A DNA stretch of 40,080 nt from Chthonomonas sp. UBA2387. Lineage in GTDB: Bacteria; Armatimonadota; Fimbriimonadia; Fimbriimonadales; Fimbriimonadaceae. The stretch lies in assembly GCA_002343445.1 (NCBI GenBank), contig DDSP01000032.1, forward strand, positions 71,660 to 111,739. The letters run 5' to 3'. The notes under the pieces were generated by a model. It was not told where the DNA came from. It searched no databases and was given only the letters and a program-made list of their open reading frames with translations. Below are positions 14,894 to 22,723 of this stretch, piece after piece (position 1 is the stretch's first letter; each line of letters starts with the position of its first letter). The position numbers and the translations under genes were made by a program.

Positions 14894-15120
14894 AGAGCAT
14901 CGCCGCCGACTTGTTGGCCGCAGCCGTCGAGAGGCGGGCGCGCATGGAGCGGATGGGCGTGTTTCGGCCCGTCGTGTCGCGCGCGCGCGCCATCGAGGCG
15001 ACCGTGGACGTCCCGCAGTTGCCCACGCGGGCGACGGCGAACCTCACCGAGCCCACGAGCGGCGAACTCGCGTTCGTGGTCGGCTACTCGCGGGTCGGCG
15101 GGACCGACGCGGTGAGTTAG
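14890..15120 (+). CDS. small phage protein of unknown function
   Basis: A 76-aa protein with an Ala/Arg-rich N-terminal helix (IAADLLAAAVERRARMERMG) and a C-terminal beta-like part (TRATANLTEPTSGELAFVVG). The proposed start is TTG at 14890, overlapping the zincin stop; no ATG is available near the beginning. It ends with TAG at 15118-15120, which overlaps the stop of a tiny gene on the other strand. No family recognised. The tight coupling supports it being real. Confidence 0.5.
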   Translation: MKSIAADLLAAAVERRARMERMGVFRPVVSRARAIEATVDVPQLPTRATANLTEPTSGELAFVVGYSRVGGTDAVS

Positions 15121-15209
15121 AGCAGACCTAGAATCCAGCCGAGGGCGTAGCACATGACGCACCACGGAATCAGCCAGCGGGATTCGCCCAGAAGATCGTC
15201 GATGCGCAT
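15117..15209 (-). CDS. 30-residue single-helix membrane peptide, minus strand
   Basis: Reads MRIDDLLGESRW followed by a hydrophobic helix LIPWCVMCYALGWILGLL and stop. It fills the otherwise empty 104 bp between two + genes, its stop overlapping the preceding + stop (TTAG at 15117-15120) and its start facing away from the next gene. A weak -10-like TAACAG lies 7 nt before the ATG. The charge pattern and Trp/Tyr at the helix ends suit a membrane micropeptide, for example a holin-like, superinfection or immunity peptide. Its short length leaves real doubt. Confidence 0.4.
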   Translation of the reverse strand: MRIDDLLGESRWLIPWCVMCYALGWILGLL

Positions 15210-15224
15210 GGCGCGACTGTTAGC

Positions 15225-18200
15225 ATGAACGCGGGGCTGTACTGGAGTTGCGACCGATGGGAGCAGTCGGTGTACGCGACGGCGGCCTACGTCGTGAGCG
15301 ACGGCGCGAACGGCATCGAACTCTGCGGGGGCTACGCGGAGAGCTCGTTCCAGAGCGGGGCGGGCTCGACCACCAGCGGGTTCAAGATTTCGGCCCAGAG
15401 CCGCTACCGGATCGTTTCGGGCGGGTCGGCGGAGTGCGAGTACGCGCTCTCGATCGGCGGCGTTCCGATCCACACCGAGGTGGTGCCCGGCTGGCAGTCG
15501 GCGCCCGCGGCTCGGCTCGAACTGGACGACCTGCGGGTCTACGTCCGGATCGTGTCCGGGCTCTACGTCTGGGAGGTGCGCTGGTCGGCTTTGCGGTTCT
15601 ACGCGCAGGGTTCGCTCGTGTATTCGAGCGGCCTGGCGTGGCAGTACGGGCCGCTCGGGCTCTTGACTCCGGCCAGCATTCCGCTGATCGGGATTCCGCC
15701 GAGGGTCGGCGCGACGGCCTCGCTGTCTCTTCAGCCCGCCGAGGACGGTCCGGCGTTTCCTGGGCTCGGCACGTTCGAGCATTCGGCGACGGCGGCGGTC
15801 ACGGCTGGCGGCTATCGGTGGCTGATCGGCTCGACGTGGCACGCTCCTGCGGTCGCGCTGTCGGTCGAGGCGGTTCCTGCGGCCGGCTGCGCGCTCGCGG
15901 CTCCCTCCGTGACCTGCACGGCGACCAACGCGGGCACCGCCGAGGCGTGGGCGAGGTGGGAGCAGACGAGCCCCACGTCGCGCGACTGGGACGTGGCGTC
16001 GAGCTCGTTCGTGCCGATCCCGCAGTACTCGAGGTCGGTGGCGCGGCTGGGACCCGACTACGCGGCTCTCGTCTATCGGGGCGGTTTTCCGCAGGCGCAG
16101 CGCACGGCCAGCATCGTCTGCGACGCCTACACGGGCGGGACTGCGACCGTGGCGAGCACCGAGCTCAGCCCTGCGCGGTCGGAGTTCCTGGCCAACGTCG
16201 GCTCGGCGGCGCACGCGATCGAGGATCCGTTCGCGGACTCCATCTACGGCGGGTACACGTTCAGCCGGACGTTCTATTTGAGCGACGCCAGCGGGCTGGT
16301 CTCGGACTCTGCGGTATCGGGCGGCGCGCCGAGCGTGAACCAGCCGAGCGACGTGCTGCCCTACCTGCTGGTCGGGTCGGGCGCGGCGGAAGCGAACCTT
16401 GCTCGCTACATCAACACGACTTGCAGCCCGCATTGGTCGCTGTTCCTGTGGTTCCCGCCGGACGTGGCGAGCGGCGACCTTCAGCCCTACGAGTGGCCGG
16501 TGTTCGGCGAGCGGGCCAACCCGAGCGTGTACTGGCTGTGGGGCCGCCAGCAGTGGGCTCACCACCCGGACCTGCCGGGCGGAGAGAACACGCATCGGCG
16601 GCACGACGTGTTCTTGGAGCCCATGCAGGACGGGCTGCTCTTCGGCTACGTGTCTGCCGTATTCGGTCAGGACACCCACTGGTGGGGCGTCTCTCGCTTC
16701 CAGGTGGACGCTCTGGCCAGCGAGACGAACAAGACCAAGACCTACTTGGACCCGGCGATCTGGAGCGTGACGGACGGCTCGGTCGTCCACGGGTCGAACA
16801 TGGCCGTGACCGCCGACCCCGGCGAATCAACGGTCGTGCTGGAATGCGACCTGGCTTCGATCTCCCGCGAGCCGTGGTGCTATTCGGCGTTCGCCGAAAC
16901 GTTCGACCTCGAATGGGCGGGCGCGGACATCGCCTCGGTCCTGGTGGAGTTGGTCGGCTGGGATGGCTCGGCGACCGAACTGGCCTCCGAGGGCGCGGGG
17001 GCGCATTCGGATTCCTACACGTGGCCGACGACCAGGCCCGCGAAGCGCTACGTCGGATCGTGGGCTCGCGAGTTCGGCTGGCTGGCGTTCGTGGGCCGCG
17101 ATCGCGGCGTAGACCTGCTTGGAGACGGCTACTCGCTGCCTTCGATGCTCGACCCCGACCGAAACACGGTCTACCAGCTCCTGCCGACGCGGACGTCGGC
17201 GACCCTGCGGTTCACGGTGACGCTCTCGGCTCCGGGCGGTTCGTTCGACCTCGAGTACCCGGTCCTGACGCAGTTCACGGACGTTCCGCAAGTGGTGCCC
17301 GAGACCCCGCAGGTCGCGGCGCTCCTGTATCCGACCGGCGGCGCGGCGCGGTTCGGGGCTTGGGAGTTTCCCACCGCTCTGCCGGTGGTGCCGGTGCCCG
17401 CCGAAGCCTACCGGTCTCCGACGGTCTACGACTGGTTCTGCTGGCGCAACCTCGTTTACGAGGGGCGCGACCCGCTGACGGGGATGGCCGCTCGGCTGGC
17501 GCAGACGTTCGACCCGCAGGAGGGGCAGGGTGTGAACGACGCGGCCAGCGGCACGATGGCCGTGGCCGTCCGGAACGGCTCTTCGGCGTCGATGGCGCTG
17601 ATCAACGGGCTGGCCGAGTGCCCGCCCGCGCTGATGTGCCCAAACTGGGAGCGCAACGAGGGCCTGGCAGAGACGGGGACGACTCCGATCCTCAAGAGCT
17701 GGTCGTACTGTTCCCAGCGGCGGTTCGTCGCAAGCCAGACCGAGGCGGTGGGGCACTTCGACCCCGATGGCGCGACCGAGATCACCGGCGCGTCGGCCCT
17801 GCTGAGCCAGGCGGGCTGGAGCATCCGCGACCACGCGCTGGCCGTGGACAACGAGGAAGGCCCGACCTATCCGGTGGTGTGGAGCGGCGAGAAGAAAGCC
17901 ATGGCCAGCCCCTGGCACGGCTACTTCGTTTCGACGGGCGAGGAGATTCGCGGCGGCGACGTGGCGAGCGCTGCGGACCACCGCTACGGCCTGCTCTACG
18001 ACGCGCGGGTGGACGGCGACGGCGTTTGGTGCCGACGCTACGAGATCGGCGGGATCGACGACGAGTTTCGAGCGGTCGCATCGGCGGACGTTTCCGCTGC
18101 GGGGATCGCGGTTCTGCCGACCGGCGCGGTCTGCATCGCCTACGCGGACGATGGCGACGTTTCGAGGATTCTGAGCTATGACCAAGGCGAAAACTGGAGC

Positions 18201-18488
18201 GCGCCCGTGGCGGTAGGGAGCGGCACGGAGGTCGCCGTGTGCGCGGACGAGCGCACGGGCTGGCTGTTCTACGCGTACCACGACGGGGCCGACTTCGTGT
18301 GCAAGCGCGAGACGGATTCGGCTTCTGGGATCGTGACGGCTGGGACGATCCTGACGGGTTCGGCGGCCCGCATCGGCCTGGTCGTGGCCCCCGATTCGCA
18401 CCGCTCGCTGATCGCCACGATCGAGGTCGGCGGCACGATCAAGAAGTTCCGCTCGACGAACCAGGGCGAGGATTGGACAGAGGTCTAA
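15225..18488 (+). CDS. large distal tail / receptor-binding protein with C-terminal Asp-box repeats
   Basis: A 1087-aa protein rich in Trp, Tyr, Ser, Gly and Asp with long stretches of beta pattern, placed after the hub genes as a central fibre or side fibre would be. The N-terminal third reads as consecutive beta sandwiches. The C-terminal region from about residue 800 looks like a propeller with Asp-box motifs SYDQGENW (about 984-991) and STNQGEDW (about 1077-1084), as found in sialidase-type folds and glycan-binding phage tips. No sialidase catalytic arginine triad could be assigned, so binding is more likely than hydrolysis. The start ATG 15225 has no strong SD. The TAA abuts the next ATG directly. 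Confidence 0.65.
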   Translation: MNAGLYWSCDRWEQSVYATAAYVVSDGANGIELCGGYAESSFQSGAGSTTSGFKISAQSRYRIVSGGSAECEYALSIGGVPIHTEVVPGWQSAPAARLELDDLRVYVRIVSGLYVWEVRWSALRFYAQGSLVYSSGLAWQYGPLGLLTPASIPLIGIPPRVGATASLSLQPAEDGPAFPGLGTFEHSATAAVTAGGYRWLIGSTWHAPAVALSVEAVPAAGCALAAPSVTCTATNAGTAEAWARWEQTSPTSRDWDVASSSFVPIPQYSRSVARLGPDYAALVYRGGFPQAQRTASIVCDAYTGGTATVASTELSPARSEFLANVGSAAHAIEDPFADSIYGGYTFSRTFYLSDASGLVSDSAVSGGAPSVNQPSDVLPYLLVGSGAAEANLARYINTTCSPHWSLFLWFPPDVASGDLQPYEWPVFGERANPSVYWLWGRQQWAHHPDLPGGENTHRRHDVFLEPMQDGLLFGYVSAVFGQDTHWWGVSRFQVDALASETNKTKTYLDPAIWSVTDGSVVHGSNMAVTADPGESTVVLECDLASISREPWCYSAFAETFDLEWAGADIASVLVELVGWDGSATELASEGAGAHSDSYTWPTTRPAKRYVGSWAREFGWLAFVGRDRGVDLLGDGYSLPSMLDPDRNTVYQLLPTRTSATLRFTVTLSAPGGSFDLEYPVLTQFTDVPQVVPETPQVAALLYPTGGAARFGAWEFPTALPVVPVPAEAYRSPTVYDWFCWRNLVYEGRDPLTGMAARLAQTFDPQEGQGVNDAASGTMAVAVRNGSSASMALINGLAECPPALMCPNWERNEGLAETGTTPILKSWSYCSQRRFVASQTEAVGHFDPDGATEITGASALLSQAGWSIRDHALAVDNEEGPTYPVVWSGEKKAMASPWHGYFVSTGEEIRGGDVASAADHRYGLLYDARVDGDGVWCRRYEIGGIDDEFRAVASADVSAAGIAVLPTGAVCIAYADDGDVSRILSYDQGENWSAPVAVGSGTEVAVCADERTGWLFYAYHDGADFVCKRETDSASGIVTAGTILTGSAARIGLVVAPDSHRSLIATIEVGGTIKKFRSTNQGEDWTEV

Positions 18489-19457
18489 ATGGCTGGCTAC
18501 ACCGACATCTCGACGGGCGGCGTTTTGACGGCCGCAGGCTACAACGGGAACTTCGAAGCGTTGGAGCTTACGGCGCTGCACGTCTGGGGCTACGGCGTGA
18601 TCAGCGGGCTGACGCTCTCGACCGCTGCGGACCTCGATCTGCCCATCGCGGCGGGCGTGCTGACGACGCTCAAGACGGTTTCGCTGGCGAGCGTGGCCGA
18701 CCACACGCTGCCCGACGCATCGACCCGCTACGTCTGGATCGACAACGAGGGGAACACGGTGGACACGGCCACCACGACCTCGCCGGGCGCGGGCTACGTC
18801 TGCCTCGGAAAGGCGGTGACGAGCGGCGGCGCGATCACGAGCGTGACGACCGAGAACCGCTGGCACGCGCCTCGGTTTTCGCTGTCGGCGCGGACCTGGA
18901 CGTTTGGGGACCCGAGCAACGGGACGGGATGGATCTACGACGGCGCGAACGGGCGACTCGGGTTCGGCGTGGTGCCGACTCGGGCTTTCCAGTTCGGGGT
19001 TTCGCCGACGGCTCCGGGGCTGACGCTGGCCGAGCAGGGCGGCTCTCCGAGCGACGAATCGGGCTTCGGGAAGCTGTTCGCGAAGGCGAGCGACTCGGAG
19101 CTGTACTACCGGGACGACTCGGGCAACGAGACGCGGCTGACGAACAACGGGGTGCCGGGGTGGGGCTTTGCGGCCCGCGCGGTGACGACCACGGACGACA
19201 TCGAGGTCGGCGACGCCTTCCTGGCGGTGGACACGACGGGCGGCGCGGTGACGATCAACCTCGTGGACCCTACCGGATGGGACGACGGGCGCATCGTGAC
19301 GATCAAGGACGTCTCGGGGACTGCCGGCACCAACAACATCACGCTCGACCCCGCTTCCGGCATCAACCTCGACGGGTCGGGCTCCAACCGGGTGATCTCG
19401 CTCGCCTACGGCTCCATCAGAATCGCCTGCTTCGGCGGCGATTGGTACACGGTGTAA
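18489..19457 (+). CDS. tail fibre protein
   Basis: A 322-aa protein. The N-terminus (DISTGGVLTAAGYNGNFEALE) is the kind of assembly segment with which tail fibres dock. A strand-rich shaft follows, including TRYVWIDNEGNTVDTATTT, LGFGVVPTRAFQFGVSP and GFGKLFAKASDSELYYRDDSGNETRLT, the last being a common fibre/pectate-lyase-like motif. The final 100 residues (AVTINLVDPTGWDDGRIVTI, then NNITLDPASG, GSIRIACFGGDWYTV) match the head domain found at the C-terminus of many phage fibres. It shares the SDGELYYRDDxGNxTxLT style with its neighbours. Gene start directly follows the previous stop. Confidence 0.75.
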   Translation: MAGYTDISTGGVLTAAGYNGNFEALELTALHVWGYGVISGLTLSTAADLDLPIAAGVLTTLKTVSLASVADHTLPDASTRYVWIDNEGNTVDTATTTSPGAGYVCLGKAVTSGGAITSVTTENRWHAPRFSLSARTWTFGDPSNGTGWIYDGANGRLGFGVVPTRAFQFGVSPTAPGLTLAEQGGSPSDESGFGKLFAKASDSELYYRDDSGNETRLTNNGVPGWGFAARAVTTTDDIEVGDAFLAVDTTGGAVTINLVDPTGWDDGRIVTIKDVSGTAGTNNITLDPASGINLDGSGSNRVISLAYGSIRIACFGGDWYTV

Positions 19458-19463
19458 ACGCTC

Positions 19464-20327
19464 ATGCCTACCGCTCCTCTGCCCGCTCTGCTGGTTCCCT
19501 CGGACCTGATCGCCTCGCCTTCGGCGGGGCTGTTCGTCGCCGTCCATTCGGGCGGCGCGTCCTTCGAGACTCGGGCTTTGCTCGCCGCAGACCTGCCGAC
19601 GCACGATCTGGTGTCGAAGCACTCTGCGTCGGGGCTCACGTCCGGACACCTGCTCAGGGCCACGGGCGCATCGTCGTTTGCGTTCGGTGCGCTGACAGTT
19701 GGCGACCCCATGAGCGGGGGGGCGGCGAAGAACATCCTCTACCAAGGGGCGTCGGGGGTGCTGGCGTCCTCGACTTCGCTCGTCTGGGACTACACCAACA
19801 GCCGACTCGGTATCGGAGTCAGTTCCCCGGCGTACGTTTTTCACGCAGTCGGGACCAGCGGACTGTTCATCACCGCCGACACCGACAGCGACAACGCGAC
19901 GAAGCAGACGCGGCTCGGCACAAGGGCCTACGTGAACTCGCAGAACGCTTTTGTGGCCTTTTATCTTGCAGCCCAACTCGCCGCCAACGCCTTGAACATT
20001 GGTGGCGGTACGTCCAGCGGTCAAGCTGCTACCGAAGTCTGGTTCTACACCGCCTCGGCGGTGAACACCTCGACGGGCACAGTGCGTGCGAAAATCGACG
20101 GTTCCGGCGATTGGACGGTCGCACGAGACGGAGGACGGGTCTTCATCGGTGCTTCGACCACCCCGACCGCCACGCTCGATCTATTGGCGAGCTCCGCCAC
20201 TCGCGCGTCGCTTCGCATCCGAGCGGGGACCGCGCCGACGTCCCCAAACGACGGCGACATCTGGTTCGACGGCACCGATCTCAAGCTCCGCTCCGGCGGG
20301 GTCACGTACACTCTCACCAAGACGTAA
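19464..20327 (+). CDS. tail fibre protein
   Basis: A 287-aa fibre-like protein. Its N-terminus is LPALLVPSDLIASPSAGLF, then the repeated fibre phrase LLAADLPTHDLVSKHSASG and LLRATGASSFAFGAL, then VWDYTNSRLGIGVSSPAYVF and the C-terminal SPNDGDIWFDGTDLKLRSG, which is a typical ending of fibres. There is little Cys or charge, and many Ser, Thr, Ala and Gly, as expected for a trimeric beta shaft. It follows the previous fibre gene by 6 nt and is probably co-folded or assembled with it. Receptor specificity cannot be read from the sequence. Confidence 0.75.
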   Translation: MPTAPLPALLVPSDLIASPSAGLFVAVHSGGASFETRALLAADLPTHDLVSKHSASGLTSGHLLRATGASSFAFGALTVGDPMSGGAAKNILYQGASGVLASSTSLVWDYTNSRLGIGVSSPAYVFHAVGTSGLFITADTDSDNATKQTRLGTRAYVNSQNAFVAFYLAAQLAANALNIGGGTSSGQAATEVWFYTASAVNTSTGTVRAKIDGSGDWTVARDGGRVFIGASTTPTATLDLLASSATRASLRIRAGTAPTSPNDGDIWFDGTDLKLRSGGVTYTLTKT

Positions 20328-20330
20328 CCT

Positions 20331-20486
20331 ATGCAGACCTACATCGTCACCGAACATCAGTTGCTCGCGATCCAGGAGGCCGCCAAGCGCGCCAACTGGG
20401 AACCGGCCAACGTCATCATCCAGATCGTCCAGCAGATCGTCCAGCAGCCGGTCCAACCGCCCGGCGACCCGACCGATCAAGGCTGA
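20331..20486 (+). CDS. small phage protein, last gene of the late operon
   Basis: A 51-aa protein starting MQTYIVTEHQLLAIQEAAKR, with an unusual Gln/Val repeat (IVQQIVQQPVQ) and a polar Pro/Asp tail. It starts 3 nt after the fibre stop and ends 12 nt before the terminator stem. The N-terminus suggests a short helix. It has no membrane segment and no recognised family. A fibre chaperone or small virion protein would fit the location, without direct support. Confidence 0.6.
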   Translation: MQTYIVTEHQLLAIQEAAKRANWEPANVIIQIVQQIVQQPVQPPGDPTDQG

Positions 20487-20498
20487 CGAATCCCCGCA

Positions 20499-20533
20499 CC
20501 CCCTCTGGCCTTCGGGCCGGAGGGGGCTTTTCT
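20499..20533 (+). terminator. rho-independent terminator of the phage late operon
   Basis: A 12-bp stem: CCCCCTCTGGCC (20499-20510), loop TTCG, GGCCGGAGGGGG (20515-20526), with one G-T pair, then CTTTTCT. The UUCG tetraloop is especially stable. It closes the + strand late genes. Confidence 0.9.
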
Positions 20534-20634
20534 GCGTTTGGGGTGGCGGTAGTTACCGCCTGGCGGGTGTTGCTCAGGTTCGTCGTCCGGTCGCCGTTTC
20601 TACCTGGGTTTCTAGGTGTCGGACACCCCGAGGA

Positions 20635-20685
20635 CCCTGCTTTGGGAGCAGGGGGTCGCTGGTTCGAATCCAGTCGCCCCGACCA
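20635..20685 (+). other. 3' fragment of tRNA-Pro(UGG), prophage attachment site (attR)
   Basis: Contains an anticodon stem CCTGC/GCAGG around TTTGGGA (anticodon TGG, 20643-20645), a variable loop, a T-arm GCTGG-TTCGAAT-CCAGT, the 3' acceptor strand CGCCCCG, discriminator A and an encoded CCA (20683-20685). No D-arm or matching 5' acceptor CGGGGCG precedes it; instead there is GGTGT/ACACC hairpin DNA of the phage. Phages that integrate in tRNA 3' ends leave exactly such a duplicated tail at the far end, so this marks the right end of the prophage, with the intact gene expected at the left end beyond the window. Confidence 0.8.
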
Positions 20686-20735
20686 AGTTGACCCAACAAA
20701 CTTGAACAAACCGGAGCATTTCAGAACACTGCGTA

Positions 20736-20754
20736 CTAAGTCCCGCGTACTTAG
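20736..20754 (+). repeat. inverted repeat beside the attachment site
   Basis: CTAAGT (20736-20741) and ACTTAG (20749-20754) are inverted around 7 nt, and GCGTACT is directly repeated at 20731-20737 and 20745-20751. It overlaps the stop codon of the integrase remnant. It could be an integrase arm or core-binding site, or chance. Confidence 0.35.
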
Positions 20755-20886
20755 AGCAACGTTTCGGCCAGAATCCGAATCGCTTCGCGCTTCGTGTCGC
20801 GGCTGGCGCGCGCGTAGATTTCCATCAGCGTCGCCACTTCCTTCCACTCCCCCCAACTCCATCAGCGTCCTCACGTCCACACCTGA
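20751..20886 (-). pseudogene. tyrosine integrase C-terminal remnant with frameshift
   Basis: On the minus strand the segment SGVDVRTLMELGG is followed, after one extra base in a G-rich run near 20845-20853, by WKEVATLMEIYARAS and then KREAIRILAETLL and TAA. Together this is the end of a phage-type tyrosine recombinase, including the region GVDxRTLxELGGW and the catalytic tyrosine in MEIYAR. An in-frame stop a few codons upstream of SGVDV shows that the rest is lost. It sits 65 nt from the tRNA-Pro fragment with its 3' end facing it, the normal place for an integrase next to its attachment site. It therefore seems to come from a second, mostly deleted element right of the prophage. Confidence 0.7.
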
Positions 20887-20969
20887 TAGCCGCCATCTTC
20901 GACGCCCATGTTACCCGCAGACTCGTTGAACCTTAGCGAGCCAATGGGCTCAAGTGGAACTGGCATGGG

Positions 20970-20975
20970 TACTAT
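20970..20975 (+). promoter_or_regulatory. -10 box, leaderless arrangement, before the 20982 gene
   Basis: TACTAT, then 6 nt, then GTG at 20982. No -35 match. The bases between the integrase remnant and here (20887-20969) hold nothing else I can identify. Confidence 0.45.
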
Positions 20976-20981
20976 GGCACG

Positions 20982-21452
20982 GTGAAGATCATAATTGTTC
21001 TCGTAGCGGTGTGCGCTCTTGTCGGGAACGCGCTTGCGCCTCCGCCTGACTCGGACATAGTCAAGATCCGGCAGGAGTTCGACCGTGTGTGCAATTCGTT
21101 CAAGAGCCTCGCCGGTACCGACCCGAAGGGGAAGCCGCCTTGGACCATCTATTACCTTCGAACCAGGCTAGAACAGGTTCAAAGCTTGCAGCGCTCGGCG
21201 TACGTCTTGCGCGGTCGAGCTCTGACCGAAGCCGAGTTGGCAGCAGGGACGAATCTGGATGAGTATGTAGACAGCGACCTGAGGCGTGAGCTCGACATGA
21301 TACAGCTGGCACTCACAGTCGGCCCGCAAGAGTATTTAAGTCTGGTGGGCTTGCCAGGCGCAGCCAAGAGCGTGAGGATGAAGGGCATAATCGGCCACCT
21401 GTGGGACGCGTTCGTCCTTGCCGATGCCGAAGCAAAGAACCTTCGGAAGTGA
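20982..21452 (+). CDS. secreted protein of unknown function
   Basis: A 156-aa protein with a clear signal peptide (MKIIIVLVAVCALVGNALA). The mature part is mainly helical, with VKIRQEFDRVCNSFKSLAG, a LRTRLEQVQSLQRSAYVLRG helix and a conserved-looking LDEYVDSDLRRELDMIQLAL stretch. GTG is chosen as start because it begins the signal peptide and lies 6 nt after TACTAT. It is the first gene after the prophage and integrase remnant, so it may be host DNA or cargo of the lost second element. Its slightly lower GC content compared with the phage genes is consistent with either. No family recognised. Confidence 0.65.
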   Translation: MKIIIVLVAVCALVGNALAPPPDSDIVKIRQEFDRVCNSFKSLAGTDPKGKPPWTIYYLRTRLEQVQSLQRSAYVLRGRALTEAELAAGTNLDEYVDSDLRRELDMIQLALTVGPQEYLSLVGLPGAAKSVRMKGIIGHLWDAFVLADAEAKNLRK

Positions 21453-21500
21453 AGGGGGAGCCAGTGGATGAGTCGGCTTCAATCCGTTGCCGGTTGGCGT

Positions 21501-22697
21501 CTAGCCTGCTGAACGACGCGCCTTGAACAAGAGATACCCGCCCAGCGCCAGCGCAACGAGCAGCGCCATCACCGGCAGAGGGAGCATCAGGGTGATGGGG
21601 TCGCCGCCCGAATCGGCCACCGACGGCTCCTCGGCATACAACTTGTCGAACTCGGCTTCCGGGTCGTCGCTCTCGCGGACCCACCGGATTTCCTTGCTGC
21701 GTAGGTCGGCATACCAAGACTCGGCGTCGGCGAGCTCACGCTGGAAAGTCTCCTCGACTTCTTCGAGCGTGATCTGGTCAGTTCCGCGACCAGGCGTCTG
21801 CCCGACAAGGGCACCTTCTGCCAGCGCACGGTAGGCCGTCTTCGCCTGGCCATCCTCAGCTTTCATCGAGGCCATCAGGAACGCGCGCGAGGCCAACAGC
21901 TTGGCATCTTGGGCCGTTGGCAAGTCGTCTGCCGCCAGCAGAAACCCAAGCGCTTCCAAGAGCACGGGCGAGTCGTGCGTCCCGAACCGCATCATGCCCA
22001 ACACGCCTTTGATCGCTGCATCCAGTTCGGCTCTTTCAAGCTGAGCATTCCTGCCATGCGACGCCTGCTTCTTGCTCCGCAGGTGATGGAAGAACGTGTG
22101 CTTCACCCCACGAGGAGACACTTTTCTGTTCTTCGAAAGGTCGAACTCGCCAAGGGGCAGCGTCGCACCGCTGGCGCGCCGAGCCAAAACGTACTCCACC
22201 AGTTGCTTCTGGACCACTTCCCGTCCAAAGTGGGCATCGGGATTGATCTCGATGGCCCGCTCGATATGCTCGAGCCCTTCTTCGAGTCGTCCGGCGTGAA
22301 TCAGGAACGTGCCCAGGTTGGCGGCCGTCTCGTACCGACCCGGTTGGATCTTCTCGATGGAACGCGCCACCTCGATCGCGCGATCGTGCTGGCCGGTCTT
22401 GTCGTAGGCGGCGGCCAGGTCGTCCAGAGCGCGAACGTCGTTCGGGTCGGTCTCCAACTTCTTGAGGCGATCTTCGATGCGCCAGCGATAGAACTCGGGC
22501 GAGTGACGCAGAAACTTCCCCGTGATGAGTTCCAGCGCAGTTGGAAAGCGGGACCGCTCCATCTTGATCGTGTCGTGGTCCCAGATACACGCTGGCACAA
22601 GAGCGGCGAGCCCGCTCGTACCCGCAACGATGAAACCCAGAAGGGTCTGCCTCAACCGATGGTGGAGATGGCTCATAGCGCAGCCTGCCGTGCTCAT
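21501..22697 (-). CDS. TPR-repeat envelope protein with C-terminal membrane anchor
   Basis: A 398-aa protein. A hydrophobic N-terminal segment LLGFIVAGTSGLAALVPAC is a signal or lipoprotein-like sequence. Two to three TPR units follow, e.g. VRALDDLAAAYDKTGQHDRA and YETAANLGTFLIHAGRLEEG. A variable central part precedes a C-terminal helix LMLPLPVMALLVALALGGYLLF with a positively charged end. The phrase SRFPTALELITGKFLRHSPEFYRWRI lies just after the signal region and may be a family mark, but I cannot attach a function. It is the last gene of a minus-strand operon starting 26 nt after the glycosyltransferase stop. The exact start is uncertain; an internal ATG lies seven codons in. Confidence 0.65.
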   Translation of the reverse strand: MSTAGCAMSHLHHRLRQTLLGFIVAGTSGLAALVPACIWDHDTIKMERSRFPTALELITGKFLRHSPEFYRWRIEDRLKKLETDPNDVRALDDLAAAYDKTGQHDRAIEVARSIEKIQPGRYETAANLGTFLIHAGRLEEGLEHIERAIEINPDAHFGREVVQKQLVEYVLARRASGATLPLGEFDLSKNRKVSPRGVKHTFFHHLRSKKQASHGRNAQLERAELDAAIKGVLGMMRFGTHDSPVLLEALGFLLAADDLPTAQDAKLLASRAFLMASMKAEDGQAKTAYRALAEGALVGQTPGRGTDQITLEEVEETFQRELADAESWYADLRSKEIRWVRESDDPEAEFDKLYAEEPSVADSGGDPITLMLPLPVMALLVALALGGYLLFKARRSAG

Positions 22698-22723
22698 TTA
22701 TTCAGACGCCGTTGCCTCGCGAA

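Noticed and set aside
15225..18488. Calling the large tail protein an active sialidase
   Set aside because: Asp-boxes alone are structural; I could not assign the Arg triad, Tyr/Glu pair or Asp of true sialidases.
20609..20685. Complete tRNA-Pro gene
   Set aside because: No 5' acceptor strand complementary to CGCCCCG and no D-arm; the 26 nt before the anticodon stem form an unrelated GGTGT/ACACC hairpin.
20416..20880. Minus-strand ORF across the terminator, attR and integrase remnant
   Set aside because: It contains SGRLDSNQRPPAPKAG, which is simply the reverse strand of a tRNA-Pro 3' half, and the rest is out of frame with the integrase remnant.
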